A stretch of DNA of 64,000 nt from Levyella massiliensis. GTDB lineage: Bacteria; Bacillota; Clostridia; Tissierellales; Peptoniphilaceae. Positions 45,652-54,114 of this stretch are shown here, piece after piece (positions within the stretch are counted from its first letter, which is position 1; each line of letters opens with the position of its first letter). Below the pieces are notes generated by a model that had not been told where the DNA came from, made no database searches, and was given only the letters and a program-made list of their open reading frames with translations. The stretch is from NCBI RefSeq assembly GCF_000308275.2, contig NZ_HG529490.1:939329-1003328 (forward strand), given 5' to 3'. Position numbers and translations under genes: made by a program.

Positions 45652-45678
45652 TAAAAAAGGCGGCCATAAGGCCGCCTT
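45652..45678 (-). terminator. Terminator of the metG operon
   Basis: Perfect 9-bp stem AAGGCGGCC/GGCCGCCTT with ATAA loop and a T-run on the minus strand, directly after the glutaredoxin gene. Confidence 0.93.
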
Positions 45679-45681
45679 CTC

Positions 45682-45912
45682 TTACTTCTTCAACAATTCG
45701 CTGAGCTTCTTCTGATCGAAGCCGATGATTTCTTCACCATCCACAACAATAACCGGAACGCCGCGATAGCCGCGATCTAACATCCACTTGCGTGCCTCAG
45801 TGTCTGCCATCACATCCTTTTCGGTATAATCAATGCCATTTTCCTGCATAAAAGTCTTCGCTGCCTTGCAATGGACGCAGCTCGGCGAAGTATAAATGGT
45901 TACATCTGCCAT
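45682..45912 (-). CDS. Glutaredoxin-family protein (NrdH-like)
   Basis: A 76-residue thioredoxin-fold protein with the redox pair CVHC at residues 12-15, the cis-proline region RGVPVIVVDGEEIIGFD and a normal length for NrdH/small glutaredoxin. Such proteins reduce ribonucleotide reductase or other disulfides using thioredoxin reductase or glutathione. AAGGAGG precedes the ATG. It starts 20 bases after rsmA and is the last gene of the metG-tatD-rnmV-rsmA run. Confidence 0.92.
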   Translation of the reverse strand: MADVTIYTSPSCVHCKAAKTFMQENGIDYTEKDVMADTEARKWMLDRGYRGVPVIVVDGEEIIGFDQKKLSELLKK

Positions 45913-45932
45913 CGTGTCCTCCTTAGAGACTA

Positions 45933-46835
45933 TTAAGATTCTCGGGGCCTGTCGGCTCCGCTGTCTTCCTGTTTCTTATACCCAAATTCTTTATAAATAG
46001 CAATAAAATCCGTGATGGAGAGATTTTCAGCGCGTGCTGTGGCGGGAAGGCCGCGAGCAATCAGCGCATCGCGCAGCGCTTGCAAAGAGGCACCGGTCGA
46101 TTTCGAAAGCGCTTTTACCACCATTTTGCGTCGCTGCAAAAAAGCATCGCGTACCAACAAATTGATAGCCGCGCACGCCTCCGGGCTGACGTTATCGGGC
46201 CATTGCTTTTTGATATGCACCACCGCCGAATCCACCTTGGGCGGCGGTAAAAATGCCGTACGCGGCACGATGAAAGCGGCTTGCGCCTGACCGTAGAGTG
46301 CGATCATAAGCGTCAGCGCCCCATAGACTTTATTGCCGGGGGTTGCCGTCATGCGCTCTGCCACCTCTTTTTGCACTAAGACCGTGACGGTATCAACAGG
46401 CAGGGTATCGTCCAGAAAGCGGCGAAGCAGCGGTGTCGTAATATAATACGGCACATTGGCCACGACCTTAACAGGCGTGCCAACGGGCGCAATGTGCGAT
46501 AAAGCGTCGCCTAAGTCAAGTTTCAATGCATCGCCCTCGAGCAGATGAAAGCGCTCGTTTTGTCCGAATGTGGCGCGCAACACCGGAAAAAATGTGCGGT
46601 CCAGTTCGACCGACAAGACGATGGCTCCCGCTTCCAGCAATGCCTGGGTCAGTGTCCCGATGCCGGGACCCACTTCGAGCACCACGTCCCCCGGCTGTAC
46701 CTCCGCTGTCTCAATAATTTTATGCACCAGATTCCCATCGATGAGAAAGTTTTGACCCAAGGCCTTCGTGAAGCGCAGGTGATGACGTTCCATCACGGCA
46801 CGAATGACCGCTGGCGAGTATAAACGTTCGCTCAT
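45933..46835 (-). CDS. rsmA: 16S rRNA dimethyladenosine transferase RsmA
   Basis: A 300-residue KsgA-type methyltransferase that dimethylates the two adenosines at the 3' end of 16S rRNA. It has the AdoMet loop EVGPGIGTLTQ (near 54), VVANVPYYITTPLL (NPPY-type motif, near 120) and the C-terminal domain with FLPPPKVDSAV. It overlaps rnmV by four bases (ATGA), the usual rnmV-rsmA coupling in Bacillota. Confidence 0.96.
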   Translation of the reverse strand: MSERLYSPAVIRAVMERHHLRFTKALGQNFLIDGNLVHKIIETAEVQPGDVVLEVGPGIGTLTQALLEAGAIVLSVELDRTFFPVLRATFGQNERFHLLEGDALKLDLGDALSHIAPVGTPVKVVANVPYYITTPLLRRFLDDTLPVDTVTVLVQKEVAERMTATPGNKVYGALTLMIALYGQAQAAFIVPRTAFLPPPKVDSAVVHIKKQWPDNVSPEACAAINLLVRDAFLQRRKMVVKALSKSTGASLQALRDALIARGLPATARAENLSITDFIAIYKEFGYKKQEDSGADRPRES

Positions 46836-47491
46836 ACTTCCTCCTCTCCACGCTCGGCGTGAACCTGTTGCATGGCCGTTTCAAATTCTTCCCGCGCAAT
46901 GCCGAAGGCGTTTAGCCGTGACAACAGCTGTTTCGCATTGCCATAGCTTAAACCCAATAAAGATGTGAGGGCGATGCGTCTATCCTTCGCCCCTTCGGCC
47001 GCATCCAAGCCGTGCGCCAACAGATCCTGCTTGGAAAAAGTCTCGCATCGTTCCCTAAGGGTCGGACGCGCCTTGGCGAGTGCCCGACGAATGGCCTCCG
47101 GTGCAGCATTCTCCACACCGATATCATCGCCACGCAGCGCCTCATTACGCGGAAGATACGCCTGTTTGGCATCGGGCACAAGATCGGTGACAAGACGGCG
47201 AATGCGTTTCCCCGCATAATCCGGGTCAGTCAGAATAATGATGCCGCAACGCGCGGCGGCTTCCTGAATATCCGCTGCAATGGTCGGATTTAAGCCATTG
47301 CCATGGGTCATGATGCATTCGGCTTGCACGGCCGCCTTCACGGCGGCAATATCGTCCTTTCCTTCGACGACGATCACTTCGTGAATCATCATGCTATCAC
47401 CGGGAAGCGGCGTACGCGAAAAGGCGGCATCGCTATAATTCGGTTGCGATGCCGCTGTCTCTTTTTTTGAGGGACGCTGCGCGTCAGACAT
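46832..47491 (-). CDS. rnmV: Ribonuclease M5
   Basis: A 219-residue TOPRIM nuclease that matures 5S rRNA. The TOPRIM core reads EVIVVEGKDDIAAVKAA with the catalytic glutamate (near 38-54) and LTDPDYAGKRIR with the acidic DPD motif. The protein is about 35 residues longer at the N-terminus than usual; the family normally starts close to the EVIVVEGKDD segment. The longer start is favoured because AAGGAGG lies just upstream of 47491 and no site precedes the internal ATG. It overlaps tatD by eight bases. Confidence 0.93.
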   Translation of the reverse strand: MSDAQRPSKKETAASQPNYSDAAFSRTPLPGDSMMIHEVIVVEGKDDIAAVKAAVQAECIMTHGNGLNPTIAADIQEAAARCGIIILTDPDYAGKRIRRLVTDLVPDAKQAYLPRNEALRGDDIGVENAAPEAIRRALAKARPTLRERCETFSKQDLLAHGLDAAEGAKDRRIALTSLLGLSYGNAKQLLSRLNAFGIAREEFETAMQQVHAERGEEEV

Positions 47492-48299
47492 GCGTGCCTC
47501 CTTCTGCGTCGGGCATTTCTTTTAAGGTTGCCGGCAGGTTGAAAAAGTCCAAGGTGTTTTGGAAAACCTGTCGACGGAGTGCTTCTTCGTCATCGCCACG
47601 TAGCGATGCCATATAGGCAAGGGTATCGTGCGCATACCAAGGCATATTGGTGCGCCCGCGATGCGGCACCGGTGCCAGATAGGGGCCGTCCGTCTCCAAG
47701 AGCAGGCGCTCGCAAGGCACACGGCGCGCCAATTCCTTGGCCATGGCGGCGTTTTTAAACGTTACCATGCCACCCAGAGAGATAAAATAGCCGAATTCAG
47801 CCAATTCTTCCCAGGTCTCCCACGTTTCATTATAGGAGTGCAGCAATGCGCGTATGGAAGAACCGAAATTTTTCAAAATGGCCGAATTATCTGCCGCCGC
47901 TTCGCGACTGTGAATGACAACCGGCATTTGAAGCGATCGCGCTAATTCCAGCTGTCGTTCAAAGACGGCCCACTGCGTTTTTCGCGGAGAAAGATCATAG
48001 TGATAATCCAAGCCGATTTCACCAATGGCAACCACCTTCTCCTCCTTCGCCAAGACACGCATCCGCGCTTCCCAGGCATCGGTATAGCCTGAGGCTTCAT
48101 GCGGGTGGGTGCCCACGCAGGCATAGAGGCGTTCATGCGTTTTGGCCAGTGCCACCGCCTTCTCCGAGCTTTTCGCATCGCAACCCGGATCGATGACAGC
48201 CGCTACTCCTTCAGACACCAGGCGAGAGATGATCTCTTCACGCGTGTCGTCATAAGCGTCGTCGTCTAAATGGCAATGCGCGTCAATGAGCCATTTCAT
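47484..48299 (-). CDS. tatD: TatD-family metal-dependent DNase
   Basis: A 271-residue TIM-barrel metallo-hydrolase. Metal ligands are visible in DAHCHLDDDAY (residues 6-16), GEIGLDYHYD (near 95), VIHSREA (near 125), LLHSYNE (near 150) and the late TDGPYLAP. TatD enzymes act as 3'-5' DNases in DNA repair. Sits between metG and rnmV (four- and eight-base overlaps), a common grouping. Confidence 0.93.
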   Translation of the reverse strand: MKWLIDAHCHLDDDAYDDTREEIISRLVSEGVAAVIDPGCDAKSSEKAVALAKTHERLYACVGTHPHEASGYTDAWEARMRVLAKEEKVVAIGEIGLDYHYDLSPRKTQWAVFERQLELARSLQMPVVIHSREAAADNSAILKNFGSSIRALLHSYNETWETWEELAEFGYFISLGGMVTFKNAAMAKELARRVPCERLLLETDGPYLAPVPHRGRTNMPWYAHDTLAYMASLRGDDEEALRRQVFQNTLDFFNLPATLKEMPDAEGGTHV

Positions 48300-50344
48300 G
48301 CGAGATACGTTCCCTTTTCCACGTCGGCAATCGGCGAAAGCGGCGCAACCATATCTTTGCCCTCTGCGGTTAAAATCATGCCGTTGCTTTCGATACCGCG
48401 AATTTTACGCGGCTTCAGGTTGACCACAAAAGCCAGCTTCTTGCCGATGAGATCCTCGGGTTTCCACCACTCACGAATCCCTGAAACGATCGTGCGCACT
48501 TCATCACCAAAATCGACAGTTTCTACTAAGAGCGAATCTGCATTGGGATGGTATTCGCAGGCAATGATTTCTCCCACGCGAATCTTCACCTTCTCAAAAT
48601 CTTCAAAGGCAATAAGCGCCGTCGATGCGGCATCGCTCTTCTCCACCTTCGGATTCTCTTTCTCCTGGTTCTTTTTCATATCCGCTTTTTCCATTTCTTG
48701 CTGTTTCTCCTGCTGACGCGCTACCAGTTCCTCAATGCTGATTCCCAGACGTTTCGCCATCAGCGCATTGTTCGCGTCATAAATTTTCTGCACCTCGTCG
48801 TCGATCTTGAGGCGTGGGAAGAGGGCTTCTCCCTTGGATACCTTCGTACCGGCGGGAATCTGATTCACTTCGCCCGCCTGCAGGAAGCCCTTGCCGGCAA
48901 ATCCCAATTGCTCAAACATTTTCGGTGCGGTTTCCGGCATGAACGGGACTAGCAGGGACGCAATGGTGGTCAGGCTGTCCAGCAAACGATAGAGTACCGT
49001 GTTCAAGCGCTCTTTCTTTGTCGGATCCTTAGCCAGCGCCCACGGTTCCGTTTCATCAATGTATTTATTGGTGCGACGGATGAGCGTCCATATGGCTTCC
49101 AGTCCGTTTTGGAAATCGTACTGCTCCATGGCCGCTTCCAACGCCTTCGGGGTTTGCTGCTGCAATTGTGTAAGGGCATCATCCGGATCAGCAGGAGCCG
49201 TCGGCGCCGGCACTATGCCGTCGTTATATTTTTCCACCATTGCTACACTACGGGATAAGAGATTGCCAAGGTCGTTTGCCAAATCAGCATTCAGGCGCGT
49301 CAGGAATTTGCGCGTTGAGAAATTGCCGTCTGCACCGAAATTGAATTCGCGCAGGACAAAATACTTCAACGCATCGCGTCCGTAAAGCGCGATGAGCGGT
49401 TCCGGATAGATGACATTGCCCTTTGATTTGGACATTTTATCATCATCAAAGAGGATCCAACCGTGGCCGAAGATGGTCTTTGGCAGCGGCATATCCAGCG
49501 CCATTAAAACGGCGGGCCAGATGATGGAATGGAAACGCATAATATCGCGTCCGACAAAGTGCACCGAAGCCGGCCAATATTTGTCAAATTTTTCGGGGTC
49601 ATCGCCAAAACCGATGCCGGTCAAATAGCAAATCAACGCGTCAATCCAGACATAGATCACATGCTCCGTGTCAAACGGCACAGGCACGCCCCATTTCAGA
49701 CGTTTACGCGTTACCGACAGATCTTCCAATCCGTCCTTAAAGAAGGAGCCGATCATTTCCTTTTGGCGATTGGCGGGTTGCATAAATTCCGGATGATCTT
49801 TGTAGTACTGCAGCAAGCGATCCTGATACTCCGAAAGACGGAAGAAGTAGCTTTCCTCTTCACGATGTTCGACCGGACGACCGCAGTTCGGGCATTTGCC
49901 GTCAACAAGCTGTGCTTCTGTCCAGAATTCCTCGCACGGTGTGCAGTAATAACCGGAGTAGTTGCCTTTATAAATCGCACCCTTGTCATAAAGGCGCTGA
50001 AAGAGCTTCTGAACATCTTTTTCATGCTGCTCCGAGGAGGAGCGCACGAAGGTATCCGGCTCCACATCCAAGGTTTTCCACAGCTCTCGAATGGACTCTA
50101 CAATGGGATCAATGTAGTCCAACGGTTCCACGTTATTCTTTGCCGCAATGCGGGCCAGCTTTTCGCCGTGTTCATCCGAACCGGTCACGTAATAGGCATC
50201 ATAGCCCTGTTCTTGCTTATAGCGTTTGACCGCATCGGCAATGATAGAAGTATACGTATTGCCCAAGTGCAGGTTCGCACTGGGATAATAAATGGGTGCA
50301 GTAATATAGAACGGTTTCTTGCCGTTCTCATGGTGTTGACACAT
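48296..50344 (-). CDS. metG: Methionyl-tRNA synthetase
   Basis: A 682-residue class I synthetase that charges tRNA-Met for initiation and elongation. The HIGH motif is in SANLHLGNTY (near 22), one zinc knuckle CTPCEEF...CPNCGRP is near 134-152, KMSKSKGN is near 306. The C-terminal tRNA-binding OB domain (about 575-682) begins FEDFEKVKIRVGEI. AAAGGAG precedes the ATG. First gene of the operon metG-tatD-rnmV-rsmA-grx. An extended -10 lies upstream at 50377-50382 on the minus strand. Confidence 0.97.
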   Translation of the reverse strand: MCQHHENGKKPFYITAPIYYPSANLHLGNTYTSIIADAVKRYKQEQGYDAYYVTGSDEHGEKLARIAAKNNVEPLDYIDPIVESIRELWKTLDVEPDTFVRSSSEQHEKDVQKLFQRLYDKGAIYKGNYSGYYCTPCEEFWTEAQLVDGKCPNCGRPVEHREEESYFFRLSEYQDRLLQYYKDHPEFMQPANRQKEMIGSFFKDGLEDLSVTRKRLKWGVPVPFDTEHVIYVWIDALICYLTGIGFGDDPEKFDKYWPASVHFVGRDIMRFHSIIWPAVLMALDMPLPKTIFGHGWILFDDDKMSKSKGNVIYPEPLIALYGRDALKYFVLREFNFGADGNFSTRKFLTRLNADLANDLGNLLSRSVAMVEKYNDGIVPAPTAPADPDDALTQLQQQTPKALEAAMEQYDFQNGLEAIWTLIRRTNKYIDETEPWALAKDPTKKERLNTVLYRLLDSLTTIASLLVPFMPETAPKMFEQLGFAGKGFLQAGEVNQIPAGTKVSKGEALFPRLKIDDEVQKIYDANNALMAKRLGISIEELVARQQEKQQEMEKADMKKNQEKENPKVEKSDAASTALIAFEDFEKVKIRVGEIIACEYHPNADSLLVETVDFGDEVRTIVSGIREWWKPEDLIGKKLAFVVNLKPRKIRGIESNGMILTAEGKDMVAPLSPIADVEKGTYLA

Positions 50345-50376
50345 AGTGGCTCCTTTCGTCCCAAATCGATGGAATT

Positions 50377-50433
50377 ATTATAGCATAGTCCGTGCTGCAG
50401 CCGAGGGGCACCTTTTGGCATTCGTGTTATAAT
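50377..50433. promoter_or_regulatory. Divergent extended -10 elements for metG and the MFS gene
   Basis: Minus strand: TGC-TATAAT with the hexamer at 50377-50382 (metG). Plus strand: TGT-TATAAT with the hexamer at 50428-50433 (MFS gene). Neither has a clear -35. Confidence 0.6.
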
Positions 50434-50502
50434 GAAGCGATCAAAATAGGGGTGGTTTTCCTTTTTCGATACCTCCCCATATCGGGCGAAAAAGGGGGGC
50501 TT

Positions 50503-51717
50503 ATGGGGCGACGATCTTTGTTCTTTCGAAATGCACTGTTGCAATTCAGCTTTTTTATCAGCTTTTGTGTGCTGACCGTATTTACGGTGCTCTATCTGCA
50601 ATCGGTCGGATTTTCCACGCTGGATACCGGCATCATCTTCGGTTTGGGAAATCTCTGCGGTGCTTTGTTGCAGCTGGTGACCGGACAACTGGCTGACGCC
50701 TCGAAAGTGATTTCCCTACGGATGGTAATTTTCGGACACGCTCTGTTGGCGCTTGTCTTCATGATTCCCGTCGTCTTTTTTCAGGCGACCGGCTTTATCA
50801 TTCCTGTCGCATTTTTTGTATTTGTGCTTATTTCACAAGCCATCCAAGGTCCTATCAATTCCGTCTCCGTCGCATTTGAACAGGCCGGCTATCCGATTTC
50901 TTTCAGCGTGATCCGTGGCATCGGCTCGGCAAGCTATGGCCTGACCTCTCTGGCTGCAGGCTTCTATTTTGAAAGCCGTCCGATCACTGATGTGCCACTA
51001 GTCCTGTTTTGCGGCATGCTTCTCTTTATGCTTTGTATTTTTCTGGTACCGCCCGTTCCGGCGGGCGTAAATACCCTTCGCGATGCGCGCGTGGAGCCAA
51101 CCAGCCAACCGACCAAGCATTTTTATCGCAAATACCCCTTCTTTGTGCCTCTTTTGATTGGCTTCACCCTGCTATTTGCCGGGCATATGATCATCAATAA
51201 TTTTTTGGCGCTCTTAGTGGAAAATGTCGGCGGTTCGTCCGGCCAAGTAGGTGTGGCCGTAAGTTGTGCCATCGTTATGGAAACCACTTCTCTCATGCTT
51301 TACGGACGTTTTCGACGCATGCTCTCCGATCGTGCCCTTATGGCCATTGCTGCCTGTTTCTTTACGGTCAAAGCTTTTATACTGAGTCAGGCAGCGGATG
51401 TCGGGCTGGTCTATGTTTCACAGTTTTTCCAGTTTGCCACCTTCCCCTTCCTCACCGGTGGCATCAGCTATTTTTCCGCTGATGTGGTCGAGGTGCAGGA
51501 TCTTGTCAAGGGGCAAAACGTCGTGACCATCATTATGGCGCTCGGTGGCGCCATCGGTTCCACGAGCGGCGGCTTCCTGTTAAACTATACGAATGCTGCT
51601 ACAGCTCTAATGGTCACCGTCGCCATCAGTCTCGTCGGTACGCTCATTGCTCTCTATGGCATTTGGAGCGCCGGTAAAGCTGTTACGAAAAAGAACACTG
51701 CCGAAAAGGCGCTCTGA
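50503..51717 (+). CDS. Major facilitator superfamily transporter
   Basis: A 404-residue membrane protein with about 12 membrane segments, of the MFS_1-like/LacY-type fold (GNLCGALLQLVTGQLAD near 45, and the repeat loop near 250). The substrate is not evident; candidates are sugars, nucleosides or drugs. I chose the ATG at 50503, six bases after AAAGGGGGG; the longer frame from 50392 is unsupported. A single-gene unit divergent from metG. Confidence 0.82.
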   Translation: MGRRSLFFRNALLQFSFFISFCVLTVFTVLYLQSVGFSTLDTGIIFGLGNLCGALLQLVTGQLADASKVISLRMVIFGHALLALVFMIPVVFFQATGFIIPVAFFVFVLISQAIQGPINSVSVAFEQAGYPISFSVIRGIGSASYGLTSLAAGFYFESRPITDVPLVLFCGMLLFMLCIFLVPPVPAGVNTLRDARVEPTSQPTKHFYRKYPFFVPLLIGFTLLFAGHMIINNFLALLVENVGGSSGQVGVAVSCAIVMETTSLMLYGRFRRMLSDRALMAIAACFFTVKAFILSQAADVGLVYVSQFFQFATFPFLTGGISYFSADVVEVQDLVKGQNVVTIIMALGGAIGSTSGGFLLNYTNAATALMVTVAISLVGTLIALYGIWSAGKAVTKKNTAEKAL

Positions 51718-51737
51718 CGATTTTTCCCTGCCATGGC

Positions 51738-51780
51738 AGAAGCCGTTTCGATGGAAAGCATGACAAAGCGGACGGCTTCT
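51738..51780. repeat. Inverted repeat around the tyrS promoter
   Basis: A perfect 9-bp inverted repeat (AGAAGCCGT at 51738-51746, ACGGCTTCT at 51772-51780) with a 25-base loop. Its right arm lies in the spacer of the tyrS promoter, and no T-run follows, so an operator is more likely than a terminator. A second repeat, CTTTCGA/TCGAAAG (51802-51808, 51830-51836), follows in the leader. Confidence 0.5.
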
Positions 51781-51788
51781 CGTATGAT
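51760..51788 (+). promoter_or_regulatory. tyrS promoter
   Basis: ATGACA (51760-51765) and TATGAT (51783-51788) have 17-base spacing, 75 bases before tyrS. No T-box leader is seen. Confidence 0.6.
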
Positions 51789-51862
51789 AGAAGCAGTTCC
51801 CCTTTCGAAAGTCGGCATAGGCCTACCTGTCGAAAGCAGAAAACAATGATAAGGAGACAACG

Positions 51863-53104
51863 ATGATCGAATACAAAAAAGAGTATGACAATGTATTGGA
51901 TGAATTGAAGGATCGCGGCTATTTTGATAACGCAACGGATGAGGCCGCCCTGCGTGACTTGTTAGGCAAAGGTCCTGTCAAATTTTATATCGGCTTTGAT
52001 GCGACAGCAGATTCGCTGACAATCGGTCACTTCATTCAGATTATGGTTTTGATGCGCATGCAAGCCTACGGTCATGTGCCCATTGCTCTGTTGGGCGGCG
52101 GCACCACGATGATCGGTGATCCTTCGGGTCGTAGCGATATGCGCACGGTCATGACCAATGAAAGAATCAACCACAATGCAGACTGCTTCTACAAGCAGCT
52201 CTGCCGCTTCATCGACTTTAATGATGAAAATGCGATTCTGATGAACAACAAAGACTGGCTGCTGGATCTGAACTTTTTAAATTTCATGCGTGATGTGGGA
52301 GTCCACTTCAACGTCGGGGAAATGATTAAAAAGGACGCTTATAAAAATCGTCTGGCCGCAGGTGGTCTTACCTTCTTCGAATTCGCCTACATGCTTCTGC
52401 AAAGCTATGACTTTCTCGAGCTCTATCGCCGTCTGGAATGCCGCTTGGAATTCGGCGGGTCGGATCAGTGGGCGAATATCATCGGTGGCGTCGATCTGGT
52501 GCGAAAAGCGGAGAATGTCGATGTGTATGGCATGACCTTCAAGCTGTTAACCACCGCAGATGGCGTCAAAATGGGCAAATCCATGAAGGGTGCCGTTTGG
52601 CTGGATGAGAACAAAACTTCTCCTTACGATCTGTTTCAATACATGCGTAATGTGGATGATCGCGATGTGACCAAGTTCCTGTTACAGCTGACCTTCTTGC
52701 CGAAGGAGGAGTGCGTTGAACTCGGCAGTTATCAAGATGCCCGCATCAACGAAGGCAAGGAGCGCTTAGCTTATGAAGTCACCCGTATTATCCACGGCAA
52801 AGAAAAAGCGGATCAGGCGCTGGCCGCTTCGAAGGCACTGTTCAGTGCCGGCGAAGATCACGCCAATATGCCGGAAAAAGCCATTTCTTTTGACGGTGAC
52901 ACCATCGGTATCCTGAATCTCTTGACCGAAAGCGGTCTCACTAAATCCAATGGCGAAGCTCGCCGTCTTGTACAGCAGGGTGGTATCACCGTGGACGATG
53001 AAAAAATCACGGATATTGCCCTCGAGCTGTCGCGCGCTGCCCTGGCAAAAGGCATTACGGTGAAAAAAGGCAAAAAAATCTATCTGCGTATCGTAACGAA
53101 ATAA
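51863..53104 (+). CDS. tyrS: Tyrosyl-tRNA synthetase
   Basis: A 413-residue class I synthetase that charges tRNA-Tyr. The signature DSLTIGHFIQ (near 45-54) is the HIGH motif, and KMGKSMKG (near 232) is the KMSKS equivalent. The C-terminal S4-like RNA-binding domain (about 350-410) has GEARRLVQQGGITVDDEKI. AAGGAG precedes the ATG. It is followed 9 bases later by the TDT-type membrane protein gene. Unlike most Bacillota tyrS, no T-box is recognisable. Confidence 0.97.
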   Translation: MIEYKKEYDNVLDELKDRGYFDNATDEAALRDLLGKGPVKFYIGFDATADSLTIGHFIQIMVLMRMQAYGHVPIALLGGGTTMIGDPSGRSDMRTVMTNERINHNADCFYKQLCRFIDFNDENAILMNNKDWLLDLNFLNFMRDVGVHFNVGEMIKKDAYKNRLAAGGLTFFEFAYMLLQSYDFLELYRRLECRLEFGGSDQWANIIGGVDLVRKAENVDVYGMTFKLLTTADGVKMGKSMKGAVWLDENKTSPYDLFQYMRNVDDRDVTKFLLQLTFLPKEECVELGSYQDARINEGKERLAYEVTRIIHGKEKADQALAASKALFSAGEDHANMPEKAISFDGDTIGILNLLTESGLTKSNGEARRLVQQGGITVDDEKITDIALELSRAALAKGITVKKGKKIYLRIVTK

Positions 53105-53113
53105 GGTGCCGTG

Positions 53114-54055
53114 ATGAAAAAGCGACTCCCTCTGTCCGTTCTTTCCTTAGTAGCAGCCTTTGCGGCATTAGGCACCGCCCTGATGCCCTATCAGGCTGCG
53201 CTGCGCGCCCTCTGCGGCGTCATTGCCATGGCGCTTGGCATTGCTTTCATCGTCCAGTCCTTCTCCGATACGAAACATATCGCACAATCGATGGGACGCC
53301 CCTTCGGCATTGCCATATTTGCCTACTTTCCGCTGGCTGTTGAATTTCTGGCGCCCTACGCGAAAGACTATTTCATCGGCGATGCCGCCGCAAAAATGCT
53401 CTTGCTCGGTCTGGCTTTGCAAGGCGTTCTGCTGCTCGTCTCGGTTGTACGTCTCTTTCGTGCGCATAAGGCAGAAAATTTCAGTCCCTTGCTCTATGTA
53501 CCCTTTGTAGGCATGGCGAGTTTTTCCTGGGCGGCCGATGAAATTGGCTCCGCAGCCACCGGTAAACCGATATTTTTAGTCACCGTCTTCTTCTTTGCGG
53601 TGCTGAGTCTCCTGTTGCTCGTGTTTTTGCGAAGGGGAACTCGCCGGAATGCCGCTTTGGCGCCCGGTTTTCGTTCGCCTGCGCTCGTAACCCAGGCAAT
53701 GCCACTGCCGCTTCTTTTTCTGGCGTATACAGCTTCCGCAAACACATTGGCGTTGCCTATCTTGGCTGTACTGACACTTGGTACAGCGATGACTTGGGTC
53801 ATTGCTCTCGTTTTACTGGCACGCATCCTGCGCGCTCCCTATGAAGAGGACTTGGCTCTCATCGCTTTTCCAATGACCGTCAGTGCCCTTGCCTTACAAC
53901 GCGCTCCCTTAGCAATGCAAGCCGCCGGCGGCACTTTGGCATCCTTGGCTCCGCTCCTGCAACAGGTATCCATCGTACCCGTGCTTGTTGCTGCCGTTAT
54001 TTGCTACTATGTATTGCTGCGCGTGCTACTCGCGCTTTTTGCGAAAAGTAAATAA
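53114..54055 (+). CDS. TDT/SLAC1-type membrane protein
   Basis: A 313-residue membrane protein with about ten hydrophobic segments, resembling the tellurite-resistance/dicarboxylate transporter (TDT, TehA/SLAC1) family: one segment GLALQGVLLLVS, the loop PFVGMASFSWAADEIG, and the late LALIAFPMTVSALALQ. Family members carry anions (malate, nitrate) or give tellurite efflux; the substrate here is unknown. Start: the ATG at 53114, preceded by AAGG; a GTG three bases earlier is less likely. It follows tyrS by nine bases, so cotranscription is likely. Confidence 0.65.
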   Translation: MKKRLPLSVLSLVAAFAALGTALMPYQAALRALCGVIAMALGIAFIVQSFSDTKHIAQSMGRPFGIAIFAYFPLAVEFLAPYAKDYFIGDAAAKMLLLGLALQGVLLLVSVVRLFRAHKAENFSPLLYVPFVGMASFSWAADEIGSAATGKPIFLVTVFFFAVLSLLLLVFLRRGTRRNAALAPGFRSPALVTQAMPLPLLFLAYTASANTLALPILAVLTLGTAMTWVIALVLLARILRAPYEEDLALIAFPMTVSALALQRAPLAMQAAGGTLASLAPLLQQVSIVPVLVAAVICYYVLLRVLLALFAKSK

Positions 54056-54078
54056 AGAAGCCCGCCGATGGCGGGCAA
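54056..54078. terminator. Terminator between convergent genes
   Basis: GCCCGCC-GAT-GGCGGGC is a perfect 7-bp stem. TTCTTTATTT follows on the minus strand, ending the five-gene operon; on plus it ends the tyrS unit. Confidence 0.8.
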
Positions 54079-54114
54079 CAATAGAAAAAGCAGAATACCC
54101 CACTTGGCTTTGAT

